In this document: one piece after another, positions 1-6,062 of the stretch
How the letters are laid out: each line of letters begins with the position of its first letter
How positions within the stretch are numbered: the stretch's first letter is position 1
NCBI GenBank assembly: GCA_018903185.1
Contig: JAHIQV010000295.1
Coordinates: forward strand, 1-10,542
Source of the DNA: Gammaproteobacteria bacterium
GTDB lineage: Bacteria; Pseudomonadota; Gammaproteobacteria; Burkholderiales; Burkholderiaceae_C
Length of the DNA stretch: 10,542 bases
Direction: 5' to 3'
Translations under genes and position numbers: made by a program
Notes under the pieces: generated by a model
Seen by the model: only the letters and a program-made list of their open reading frames with translations
The model's database searches: none
What the model was told of the DNA's origin: nothing

Positions 1-182
1 ACCGCAGCTGGGGCATCGGCGTGGCACGCGTGGGGCCCACGGTCGCAGGTTTCTTCAACAACCTCACACCGCTGTTCGCCGCGCTGATGTCGGCCACACT
101 GCTGGGCGAGCTGCCGCAGCTGTACCACGGGGCAGGGTTCGTGCTGATCGTCGGCGGGATTCTGGTGTCGTCGCGGCGCTGA
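1..182 (+). CDS. EamA/DMT-family transporter, C-terminal end (partial)
   Basis: This is the 3' end of a gene that begins before the window; codons start at base 3 and the stop is TGA at 180-182. The 59 visible residues read as the last two membrane helices of an EamA (drug/metabolite transporter) domain. They contain GPTVAGFFNNLTPLFAALM, then a LGELPQ turn, then a helix GAGFVLIVGGILVSS and a short basic tail SRR. The N-L-x-P followed by a helix and LGE is the usual pattern of the final EamA repeat. Proteins of this family are ten-helix inner-membrane exporters of amino acids, nucleosides or other metabolites; the substrate cannot be read here. The stop directly abuts the convergent SDR gene, whose last base is 183, so no separate terminator fits between the two. 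Family is secure, substrate unknown. Confidence 0.85.
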   Translation, partial: RSWGIGVARVGPTVAGFFNNLTPLFAALMSATLLGELPQLYHGAGFVLIVGGILVSSRR

Positions 183-980
183 TCAATATGTTCCTGGGTA
201 CAGCCCGCCATCAGGCAGGATGTTCTGGCCGTTGAGGTAGCCCGCTTGCCGGCTGCAGAGGAAGGCGCAGATGGCGCCGAACTCATCCGGTGTGCCGAAT
301 CGCTTGGCCGGCACCTGGGCGATCTGCACCGCGCGCACCTCGTCCACGCTCTTGCCGCTCTTGCTGGCGGCACCCGCCAACGTGCCTTTGAGGCGGTCGG
401 TGTCGAACTTGCCGGGCAGCAGGTTGTTGAGCGTCACGCCCTGCGCCGCAATACCGCTGCGCGCCACGCCGGCCACGAAGCCCGTCAATCCGCTGCGCGC
501 ACCGTTGGAGAGGCCCAGGATGTCGATGGGCGCCTTCACAGCGCTGCTGGTGATGTTGACGATGCGGCCGAAGCCGCGCTGCGCCATGCCGTCCACCGTG
601 GCCTTGATGAGTTCGATGGGCGTGAGCATGTTGGCGTCCACGGCCTTGATCCAGGCTTCGCGGTCCCAGCTGCGGAAGTCGCCCGGCGGCGGGCCGCCCG
701 CGTTGGTGACCACGATGTCGAATGCCGTACCCGGCCCGCCGGCCACACCCAGCGCCGCTGCCCGGCCTTCTGTGGTGGTGATGTCGGCGGCCACGGCGAT
801 CACCTGCACGCCGGGCGACGCGGTGCGGATGCCGGCGGCCGAAGCTTCCAGCGCTTCACGCCCGCGCGCCACCACGACCACGTTCACGCCCTCACCCGCC
901 AGCGCCTGCGCGCAGCCCAGCCCCAGCCCCTTGCTCGCGCCACACACGAGCGCCCATTTGCCTTTGATGCCGAAGTCCAT
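183..980 (-). CDS. SDR-family oxidoreductase with atypical active site
   Basis: 265 residues, the normal length of a classical short-chain dehydrogenase/reductase (Rossmann NAD(P)-dependent enzyme, cytoplasmic). The cofactor loop GASKGLG is at residues 14-20, NAG at 93-95, the catalytic-strand serines ITSS at 143-146, LLPG at 187-190, and a C-terminal GYLNGQNILPDGG typical of 3-oxoacyl-ACP-reductase-like SDRs. The usual Tyr-x-x-x-Lys is not present: aligning the segment LSNGARSGL with the common YSASKAAL puts Ser158 at the Tyr position and Arg162 at the Lys position. The substrate is unknown and the fold may work by a modified mechanism. The start is well supported: AAGGAG (989-994) lies 8 nt upstream of the ATG. 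The gene follows the EamA transporter after 29 nt and is probably cotranscribed, although a weak hairpin and a six-T run (1001-1028) lie between them and may reduce read-through. Confidence 0.88.
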   Translation of the reverse strand: MDFGIKGKWALVCGASKGLGLGCAQALAGEGVNVVVVARGREALEASAAGIRTASPGVQVIAVAADITTTEGRAAALGVAGGPGTAFDIVVTNAGGPPPGDFRSWDREAWIKAVDANMLTPIELIKATVDGMAQRGFGRIVNITSSAVKAPIDILGLSNGARSGLTGFVAGVARSGIAAQGVTLNNLLPGKFDTDRLKGTLAGAASKSGKSVDEVRAVQIAQVPAKRFGTPDEFGAICAFLCSRQAGYLNGQNILPDGGLYPGTY

Positions 981-1009
981 GTCCGTGTCTCCTTGTCAAT
1001 AAAAAACAA

Positions 1010-1930
1010 TCACTGGCCCGCAGCGGGCTTGCCGAAACGCGTCACCAGAAACACACCCGCGAGCACCAGCACCGTGCCCGCCACGATCCAGCCGTTGAAC
1101 GGCTCGCCCAGGATCAGCACGCCCATGACGATGGTGGACATGGGGCCGATCATGCCGGTCTGCGCGGTCAGGCCGGCGCCCAGGCGTTCGATCGCCATCA
1201 TGACCATGAGCACCGGTGCAAAGGTGCACAAGGTGGCGTTAAGCAGCGAGAGCCAGATCACCTCGGGCGCCACGTCGGCCGCGCTCAAAGGGCGCAAGAT
1301 CACGAACTGCAGCAGGCACAGGCCGCAGGCGACGCTGGTGGCCAGCCCCACCAGTCGCAGCGAGCCCAGGCGCTTGACCAGCTCACCGCTGTAGACCAGG
1401 TAGATCGCGTAGCTGATGGCGCTGCCAAACACCAGCAGCGCGCCCAGCACCGCATTCGGCCCCTGAAAACCGGCCTCGTGGCCGAACACCAGCAGCACGC
1501 CCGCGTAGCTCACCGCCATGGCCAGCGCCTGCAGGCCGCTGATGCGCCGCTTGTAGATGAACCAGCCCAGCACCAGTACCAGCGTGGGATTGAGGTACAG
1601 GATCAGCCGCTCCAGGCTGGCGCTGATGTATTGCAGGCCCCAGAAATCGAGAAAGCTGGCGAGGTAGTAGCCGGTGAACCCCAGGCCGACGATGCCGAGC
1701 CAGTCCTTGCCGGTGAGGGCTGCCTTGCCCCGGCTGGCCCACCAGGCCAGCGCCAGGAACAGCGGCAGCGCGAACAGCATGCGGTACATGATCAGCGTCA
1801 CCGCGTCCACGCCGTGGCGGTAGGCGAGCTTGACGATGATGGCCTTGCCGCTGAAGGCGATGGAGCCGGCGCTGGCGAGCAGCAGACCGGTGGCGAGGTG
1901 GGGTACGGGTGGCGCGGAAGGGGAAGGCAT
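1010..1930 (-). CDS. EamA/DMT-family transporter
   Basis: 306 residues, the usual length for a two-domain EamA (DMT superfamily) inner-membrane transporter with ten predicted helices. The first repeat starts about residue 13 (ATGLLLASAGSIAFSGKAI) and includes RLILYLNPTLVLVLGWF around residues 107-123. The second starts near 160 (LGALLVFGSAISYAIYLVY) and ends with the IGPMSTIVMGVLILGEPF motif and a last helix before GKPAAGQ. Such proteins export metabolites or amino acids; no substrate can be inferred. It lies 69 nt after the FNR-like gene and 29 nt before the SDR gene, all on the same strand, which suggests one transcription unit. The spacer before its ATG has only a poor GGAA ribosome-binding match but contains GATAAT (1938-1943) within the small palindrome CCGAT-T-ATCGG (1935-1945). 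Fold is certain, transported compound is not. Confidence 0.88.
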   Translation of the reverse strand: MPSPSAPPVPHLATGLLLASAGSIAFSGKAIIVKLAYRHGVDAVTLIMYRMLFALPLFLALAWWASRGKAALTGKDWLGIVGLGFTGYYLASFLDFWGLQYISASLERLILYLNPTLVLVLGWFIYKRRISGLQALAMAVSYAGVLLVFGHEAGFQGPNAVLGALLVFGSAISYAIYLVYSGELVKRLGSLRLVGLATSVACGLCLLQFVILRPLSAADVAPEVIWLSLLNATLCTFAPVLMVMMAIERLGAGLTAQTGMIGPMSTIVMGVLILGEPFNGWIVAGTVLVLAGVFLVTRFGKPAAGQ

Positions 1931-1999
1931 CGTTCCGATTATCGGCAGACCCCGCGCGACCTGCTGTCACGCCGGGCCAAGACCGCTCGGGACAGCCTC

Positions 2000-2710
2000 T
2001 CAGGCCTTGGGGGCCGAGAGCCGGTCCGCGTCGACCACGCGGTAGGTGCGGCCCTGCTTGTCGAGTGGTTCGATCAGGCCCTCGCGTTCGAACGCGGAGA
2101 TCGTGCGGCTCACCGTCTCCAGCTTGAGATCGAGCATCGCGCCCATGTCTTCGCGCGAGAACAGGTTGGCCACCGTGGGGTCGTGCTCCGCCCGCATCTT
2201 GAGAATGAGGCCGGCCACACGCTGGCGCGCGTTGCCGAAATTGAGCTCGGCCAGCCAGTCATCGGCTTCTTTCAGGCTGTGGTGCCATTGCTCCATCAGG
2301 CGCTGGTGCAGGCGCGGCGTTTCGCGGTTCAGGCGCTGGATCACCTGCAGCGGCAAGCGGCACACCTTGATGTTGGTCAGCGCAATGGCATCGGAGTCGT
2401 ACACCGGGCCCATCAGGGCTTCGAGCCCGATCACGTCGCCCGAGCGCAGCACGCGCACGATGCGCTGACGCCCGTCCACCGTGTTGCGCACCAGCTTGAT
2501 CACCCCCGAACGCAGGGTGTAGAGCGACGTGGCCGTCTCGCCCATGCGCACCAGCGGCTGACCCGCACTGAATTCGAGGTCGTCGATGGGCGCGTGGATC
2601 AGGTTGAAGTCCTCTTCACGCAGGTCGGCAAACAGCACCATCTCGCGGATACCGCAGTTGCGGCAATCGGCGGTGCCGCGCCAGGCGGATTCGGTCTTGA
2701 TCGGGATCAT
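2000..2710 (-). CDS. Crp/Fnr-family transcriptional regulator (FNR-like)
   Basis: 236 residues from the ATG at 2710. It has an N-terminal cyclic-nucleotide-like beta-roll (about 30-140), a dimer helix (about 140-165) and a C-terminal winged helix-turn-helix (about 185-213, SREDMGAMLDLKLETVSR). The recognition residues Glu198, Ser201 and Arg202 match those FNR uses on TTGAT half-sites. Like FNR it begins MIPIK and has a CRNC pair (Cys16, Cys19) and a distal Cys117. The third N-terminal cluster cysteine of FNR (C29) aligns with Val25 and is absent, so a [4Fe-4S] oxygen sensor is uncertain. An in-frame GTG at 2740 would add ten residues, but a good -10 box at 2744-2749 would place the transcription start at or past that GTG, and homology to FNR also begins at the ATG. 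No strong ribosome-binding site precedes either start. EamA and SDR genes follow on the same strand. Confidence 0.85.
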   Translation of the reverse strand: MIPIKTESAWRGTADCRNCGIREMVLFADLREEDFNLIHAPIDDLEFSAGQPLVRMGETATSLYTLRSGVIKLVRNTVDGRQRIVRVLRSGDVIGLEALMGPVYDSDAIALTNIKVCRLPLQVIQRLNRETPRLHQRLMEQWHHSLKEADDWLAELNFGNARQRVAGLILKMRAEHDPTVANLFSREDMGAMLDLKLETVSRTISAFEREGLIEPLDKQGRTYRVVDADRLSAPKA

Positions 2711-2743
2711 CTCGGGCTTTTCATGCGGTCGTGCGGACACTGG

Positions 2744-2774
2744 AATATAAGCCCTTGCTGAAAATCATGGACAA
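2744..2774 (-). promoter_or_regulatory. Candidate sigma-70 promoter of the FNR-like gene
   Basis: Read on the minus strand, TATATT (2744-2749) matches five of six bases of the -10 consensus. TTGTCC (2769-2774) matches four of six of the -35 box, with a 19-nt spacer. Transcription would begin near 2737, giving a leader of about 27 nt to the ATG at 2710. A tandem CGGTC-CGGTC and a TTGACC lie just upstream (2776-2786) and could be part of a binding site. No TTGAT-N4-ATCAA FNR box was found here. This is pattern matching only. Confidence 0.4.
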
Positions 2775-2800
2775 CGGTCCGGTCAAACGTTTGGCACATC

Positions 2801-2903
2801 GCGCAGCGGCGGAGTGTGGGGCACCGTTTCGCCGCAGGGCCGCCCCAAGGCGAAACAGCCCCCTCGGGGGGCAGCGACCCGCGCAGCGGTGGAGCGTTGG
2901 GGC
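2801..2903. repeat. Hairpin-rich intergenic repeat, 80-base period
   Basis: Two near-identical GC-rich segments, 2801-2822 and 2881-2903, both starting GCGCAGCGG and ending GGGGC, lie 80 nt apart. Between them are two hairpins. The first pairs GTTTCGCC (2826-2833) with GGCGAAAC (2849-2856) and can be extended by GGGGC (2818-2822) with GCCCC (2858-2862). The second is GCCCCC-TCG-GGGGGC (2858-2872). They share 2858-2862, so the extended first hairpin and the second exclude each other. The element fills most of the gap between the ATPase stop and the regulator's promoter. It looks like a dispersed intergenic repeat of the kind common in Comamonadaceae genomes (recalled, not checked). Confidence 0.6.
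2858..2872 (-). terminator. Candidate terminator hairpin after the GspE/PulE gene
   Basis: A perfect six-base-pair stem GCCCCC/GGGGGC with a three-base loop lies 40 nt beyond the stop of the ATPase gene. On the minus strand it is followed by TGTTTCGCC, which has only three consecutive T residues, so it is a poor intrinsic terminator. It sits inside the repeat at 2801-2903. A role in 3'-end formation of the ATPase transcript is plausible but unproven. Confidence 0.3.
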
Positions 2904-2911
2904 GATTGCCT

Positions 2912-4747
2912 TCAGCCGCTCACGGGCGGCGTGCAGGCCAGCACCTCGTCCAGCGTCGTCAGGCCTTCAGCCACGCGCGCCGCCCCGGCCAGGCGCAGCG
3001 GCCGCATGCCGTCCTTCACCGCCTGGCTGCGCAATGCTTCGAGCACCGGCTCGCGGCTCACCTTGCTCTTGAAGGTCTCGGTGACCACGAGCAGTTCGTA
3101 CAGGCCCATGCGACCGTGGTAGCCAGTCATGCGGCAATCGACACAGCCCACCGGTCGATAGGGCCGGTACTTGCCGCTGATCTGCCAGGGCTTGACCAGC
3201 TCGGCCAGGGCTTCGCGCGACGCCGTGGTGCCTGCATCGTCCTCGCGCACGCGGCAGGCCTGACACAGGGTGCGCACCAGGCGCTGCGCCAGCACACCAA
3301 GCACGGTGGCGTTGATCAGGTAAGGCGGGATGCCCAGCTCCATCAGCCGCATGATGGCGCTGGGTGCGTCGTTGGTGTGCAGCGTGGTGAACACCAGGTG
3401 GCCGGTCAGCGCGGCCTGCACCGCCATCTCGGCGGTGGGCAGGTCGCGCACTTCGCCGACCATGATGATGTCCGGGTCCTGCCGCATCAGGGCGCGCAGG
3501 CCCTGGGCAAAGTCCAGGTCCAGGTGCGGCTGCACCTGGGTCTGGTTGAAGGCGGGCTCGATCATCTCGATCGGATCTTCCACCGTGCTCACGTTCACCT
3601 CTTCGGTCGCCAGGCGCTTGAGCGTGGCGTAGAGCGTGGTGGTCTTGCCCGAGCCGGTCGGTCCGGTCACCAGCACGATGCCGTAGGGCTTGCTGGTGAG
3701 CGACTGCCAGCGCTGGGCGTCGTGCGGCGCAAAACCCAGCGCGCTCAGGTCCTTCACTGTGGCTTCGGGATCAAAAATGCGCATCACCAGCTTCTCGCCA
3801 AAGGCGGTGGGCAGGGTGGACAAGCGCATCTCGACCTCGTCACCGCGCACCGCGCTCGCGCCCGTGCCCGTACCGGGGCGCAGGGTCTTGATGCGGCCAT
3901 CCTGCGGACGGCGCTTTTCCACCACGTCCATGCGGCCCAGCAGCTTGATGCGCGCGATCATCGCGTTCATCACGCCCATGGGCATCTGGTAGACCGGGTG
4001 CAGCACGCCGTCGATGCGAAAACGGATCACGCCCTGCTCGCGCCGCGGCTCCAGGTGGATATCGCTCGCACGCTGGTCGAAGGCGTATTGCCAGAGCCAG
4101 TCCACCACCTGCACCACGTGCTGGTCGTTGGCATCGAGCTGCTTGTTGGCCTTGCCGAGTTCAACCAGTTGCTCAAAGCTGCCAAACCCCCCCTGGCCAC
4201 CCAGCTTGCTCGCCGCACGAACCGATCGGGCGAGAGCGAAAAACTCGGCCGTGTAGCGCGCCACGTCCTGCGGACTCGCCAGCACAAGGCGCACGCTCTT
4301 GCGCGTCTGCCTCTCCACCTCGGGCACCCAGTCGCGGATGAAGGGCTCGGCCGTGGCCACCACCACCTCGGCCACACCCACCTGCACCGGCAGCACCTTG
4401 TGGCGCTCGGCGTAAGCCGCGCTCATCACGTCGGCCACCTTGCCCACGTCGACCTTCAGCGGATCGATGCGGAAATAATCCATGCCACTGTGTCCGGCCA
4501 GCCACTGCGTGAGCTGCTCGATGTCAAGCACATGTCCGTCGGCCTCGCGCGCTACGCCCACCACCGCAAGCCGCTGCAGCGGGTGCTGGGCGCTGTGCGC
4601 CGACGCACAACGCGCCACCGTGCGGGCCGCCTCGTCCGCCGAGATCACGCCATCTTCGCGCAGCCAGCCCACCAGCGTGCGCCAGTCGAGCGGCCCGGGT
4701 TCGTGAGCGGGCCTGGGCGCAGGGGCCTTGGTGGTGGTGGTTTTCAT
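2912..4747 (-). CDS. GspE/PulE/PilB-family assembly ATPase
   Basis: 611 residues, a typical size for type II secretion or type IV pilus assembly ATPases, which are cytoplasmic hexameric motors. An N-terminal MshEN/GspE-N-like region (about 20-175) precedes the second N-terminal domain with SDIHLEP (228-234). The catalytic domain has Walker A GPTGSGKT (362-369), an Asp box TVEDPIE (388-394), Walker B IIMVGEVRD (427-435) and a His box GHLVFTTLHTND (449-460). A CxxC...CxxC zinc site (Cys495/498 and Cys535/538) marks the PulE/GspE branch. All motor residues look intact. The ATG at 4747 lies 7 nt after the SpeE-like stop with no good ribosome-binding site, suggesting translational coupling; the open frame continues upstream but would overlap that gene by over 200 nt. 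No pilin, GspF/PilC, secretin or prepilin peptidase genes are in the window, so the apparatus it drives is unknown. Confidence 0.9.
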   Translation of the reverse strand: MKTTTTKAPAPRPAHEPGPLDWRTLVGWLREDGVISADEAARTVARCASAHSAQHPLQRLAVVGVAREADGHVLDIEQLTQWLAGHSGMDYFRIDPLKVDVGKVADVMSAAYAERHKVLPVQVGVAEVVVATAEPFIRDWVPEVERQTRKSVRLVLASPQDVARYTAEFFALARSVRAASKLGGQGGFGSFEQLVELGKANKQLDANDQHVVQVVDWLWQYAFDQRASDIHLEPRREQGVIRFRIDGVLHPVYQMPMGVMNAMIARIKLLGRMDVVEKRRPQDGRIKTLRPGTGTGASAVRGDEVEMRLSTLPTAFGEKLVMRIFDPEATVKDLSALGFAPHDAQRWQSLTSKPYGIVLVTGPTGSGKTTTLYATLKRLATEEVNVSTVEDPIEMIEPAFNQTQVQPHLDLDFAQGLRALMRQDPDIIMVGEVRDLPTAEMAVQAALTGHLVFTTLHTNDAPSAIMRLMELGIPPYLINATVLGVLAQRLVRTLCQACRVREDDAGTTASREALAELVKPWQISGKYRPYRPVGCVDCRMTGYHGRMGLYELLVVTETFKSKVSREPVLEALRSQAVKDGMRPLRLAGAARVAEGLTTLDEVLACTPPVSG

Positions 4748-4754
4748 GACACGT

Positions 4755-5537
4755 TCAGTCAACCGGTTTGAAAATGCGCAGCCATTTGACCGCTGGCAGG
4801 CGCCAGCGCGACTGGATTTCTTCGGCCCGCGCCAGCAGCGCCATGCGCGTGGGACGGTCGGCGGTGCGTTGCGCAAGCACGATGGTGTTGCCCTCGCGCG
4901 TGGGCTTGAAAGCCCAGACCGCGCCTTCACCAAACGCCGCGCAGATACTCTGCAGCGAGCGCTCGTAGCTCGCGTCGCGGCCAAAGAGGTTCACCGTCAT
5001 GACGCCCTCGTCGGTCAGCACCGAGCGGCAGTCGGCGTAGAAATCGGGGCTGTCGAGCACGGGTGCGGCGGCCTCGTGGTCGTACAGGTCCACCTGCAGC
5101 GCATCGATCTGGCCGGTGTGCGCCGGGTTGCGGATTTCCTGCTCCGCATCGGCCAGCAGCACGCGCAGGCGCGGGCCATCGGGCGGCAGCTTGAACCAGC
5201 CACGGCAGGCCGCGAGCACCTGCGGGTTGATCTCGATCGCCGTGGTGTCCATGCGCAACTGCTTGAAGTGGAACTTGGTCAACGCGGCCGAGCCCAGCCC
5301 GAGCTGCATGGCGCGGCGCTTGCCCACGGAATCGGGCTCCACGAACAGCAGCCAGGCCATCATGCGCTGCACATAGTCGAGCTCGATGTCGAACGGCGCG
5401 TCGATGATCATCGAGCCCTGGATCCACTCGGTCCCCAGGTGCAGGAAACGCACCTCGCCGTCTTCGGACATGGTCACGTCGGGCAGGGTCTGCGGTCCGG
5501 TGCGGCGCCGGGCCGTGGCATTGGCTCCGCTCTTCAT
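4755..5537 (-). CDS. SpeE-like (spermidine synthase fold) protein
   Basis: 260 residues from the ATG at 5537, which has GGGAG (5545-5549) 7 nt upstream. The frame stays open upstream to 5642, but those codons lack a ribosome-binding site and resemble noncoding sequence. The protein has a SAM/dcSAM-type Rossmann fold: glycine-rich motif I MQLGLGSAALT (77-87), acidic Glu102 in AIEINPQV after strand 2, Asp130 in LLADAEQEI, and Asp150 in QVDLYDH after strand 4. These features fit the spermidine-synthase superfamily. The GGGDG loop and the DSSDP-like substrate segment of real aminopropyltransferases are replaced, so polyamine synthesis is unlikely and a methyltransferase or unknown role fits better. 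It precedes the GspE/PulE ATPase gene by 7 nt and is very likely cotranscribed with it. Annotation pipelines often call such proteins spermidine synthase. Confidence 0.82.
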   Translation of the reverse strand: MKSGANATARRRTGPQTLPDVTMSEDGEVRFLHLGTEWIQGSMIIDAPFDIELDYVQRMMAWLLFVEPDSVGKRRAMQLGLGSAALTKFHFKQLRMDTTAIEINPQVLAACRGWFKLPPDGPRLRVLLADAEQEIRNPAHTGQIDALQVDLYDHEAAAPVLDSPDFYADCRSVLTDEGVMTVNLFGRDASYERSLQSICAAFGEGAVWAFKPTREGNTIVLAQRTADRPTRMALLARAEEIQSRWRLPAVKWLRIFKPVD

Positions 5538-5790
5538 GCCCGGACTCCCGGGCGGTCGCCGCCCAACAGGCGGGGAAACCATGCCATGGGGCGGCGGGCG
5601 GGCGAACCCCCTGAATCCGTCGCTGCGCGGACGGGCAACCAATACTGCATCTTTGTCACTTCTGGAACTGCAAAGCGATCATTATGAACATGGATGCCGG
5701 TGGGTCCCGGGTGGAGACACCTCAAGCCGTCTGGTGTTCGCGCCGGGTGGTTTTTCTTCCGGGCTCGTGTTTCTGGCTGGCATGGTGCGG
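5538..5790 (-). other. Leader/upstream region of the SpeE-like gene, no gene seen
   Basis: No credible gene was found in these 253 bases. Next to the start codon are short GC hairpins that exclude each other: 5539-5543 with 5548-5552, 5550-5555 with 5559-5564, and 5559-5563 with 5569-5573. The first overlaps the ribosome-binding site GGGAG. An odd palindrome CCATG-C-CATGG lies at 5579-5589. On the plus strand, CTGGTG-TTCG-CGCCGG (5731-5746, two G-T pairs) is followed by five T residues at 5751-5755, a terminator-like shape with no plus-strand gene before it. No convincing sigma-70 promoter for the downstream gene was recognised. Confidence 0.4.
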
Positions 5791-6024
5791 GGACGATGAC
5801 GCCGCGCGGCCAACTCCGCGAATGTCCCCCGGGCCGTTCCGGCCCTCCTCCTTGACTTCGCTGCGTCAGCCACCCGACGTCATCGTCCAACAAAGTTACT
5901 GCGACTCAACGGAGAACTGCCCACACGTCTCCAGCTTGCTGTGGCGGTGCGTTCTGCATAGCGAAGTAAAGGAGGAGGCCCGGCGAAGCCGGGCCGGGGG
6001 ACATGAGCGGCGCAGAGCGCACCG
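5791..6024. repeat. Inverted pair of structured repeat modules (BIME-like)
   Basis: Two homologous modules face each other. The left one reads on the plus strand: ATGTCCCCC (5822-5830), hairpin GGGCCG-TTC-CGGCCC (5831-5845), then TCCTCCTTGACTTCGCT (5846-5862). The right one reads on the minus strand: ATGTCCCCC (6004-5996), hairpin GGCCCGGC-TTC-GCCGGGCC (5995-5977), then TCCTCCTTTACTTCGCT (5976-5960), 16 of 17 identical. Each module is closed by an outer stem: 11 perfect pairs at 5791-5801/5878-5888, and 13 pairs with one G-T at 5945-5957/6012-6024. The central 56 bases (5889-5944) show no feature. The layout resembles REP doublets or a miniature palindromic element; no transposase or target duplication was seen. 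Confidence 0.65.
5977..5995 (-). terminator. Candidate terminator of the tatD-glycosylase unit
   Basis: An eight-base-pair GC stem with a three-base loop (GGCCCGGC-TTC-GCCGGGCC on the minus strand) lies 67 nt past the glycosylase stop. It is followed by TCCTCCTTTACTTC, a pyrimidine-rich tract without a continuous T run. It is the strongest hairpin in the gap and the only obvious place for this transcript to end. It is also part of the inverted repeat, so termination may be incidental. Confidence 0.35.
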
Positions 6025-6062
6025 ACGCAGCAAGCGCCCGCGAGGTCTATGGGCAAAGGGTG

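Noticed and set aside
1001..1028. Terminator-like hairpin GCCCG-CTG-CGGGC followed by six T residues on the minus strand, between EamA and SDR
   Set aside because: The T run begins nine bases after the stem, too far for a normal intrinsic terminator, and the stem lies within the EamA coding end. At most it may weaken read-through.
1478..2761. Long plus-strand open frame opposite the regulator and EamA genes
   Set aside because: It spans two well-supported opposite-strand genes and their spacer, has low-complexity composition and shows no domain.
2816..4771. Long plus-strand open frame (over 600 codons) opposite the GspE/PulE gene
   Set aside because: It lies antisense to a gene with intact Walker, Asp, His and zinc motifs. 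The translation is rich in His, Arg, Gln and Ala with no domain, a common result of GC-rich antisense frames.
5731..5755. Plus-strand stem CTGGTG-TTCG-CGCCGG with a five-T run
   Set aside because: Two of six pairs are G-T, the T run is four bases from the stem, and no plus-strand gene precedes it, so there is nothing it would terminate.
5791..6024. Insertion sequence or transposon
   Set aside because: There is no transposase frame between or beside the inverted modules and no visible target-site duplication. The spacing and internal hairpins fit a REP-like doublet better.
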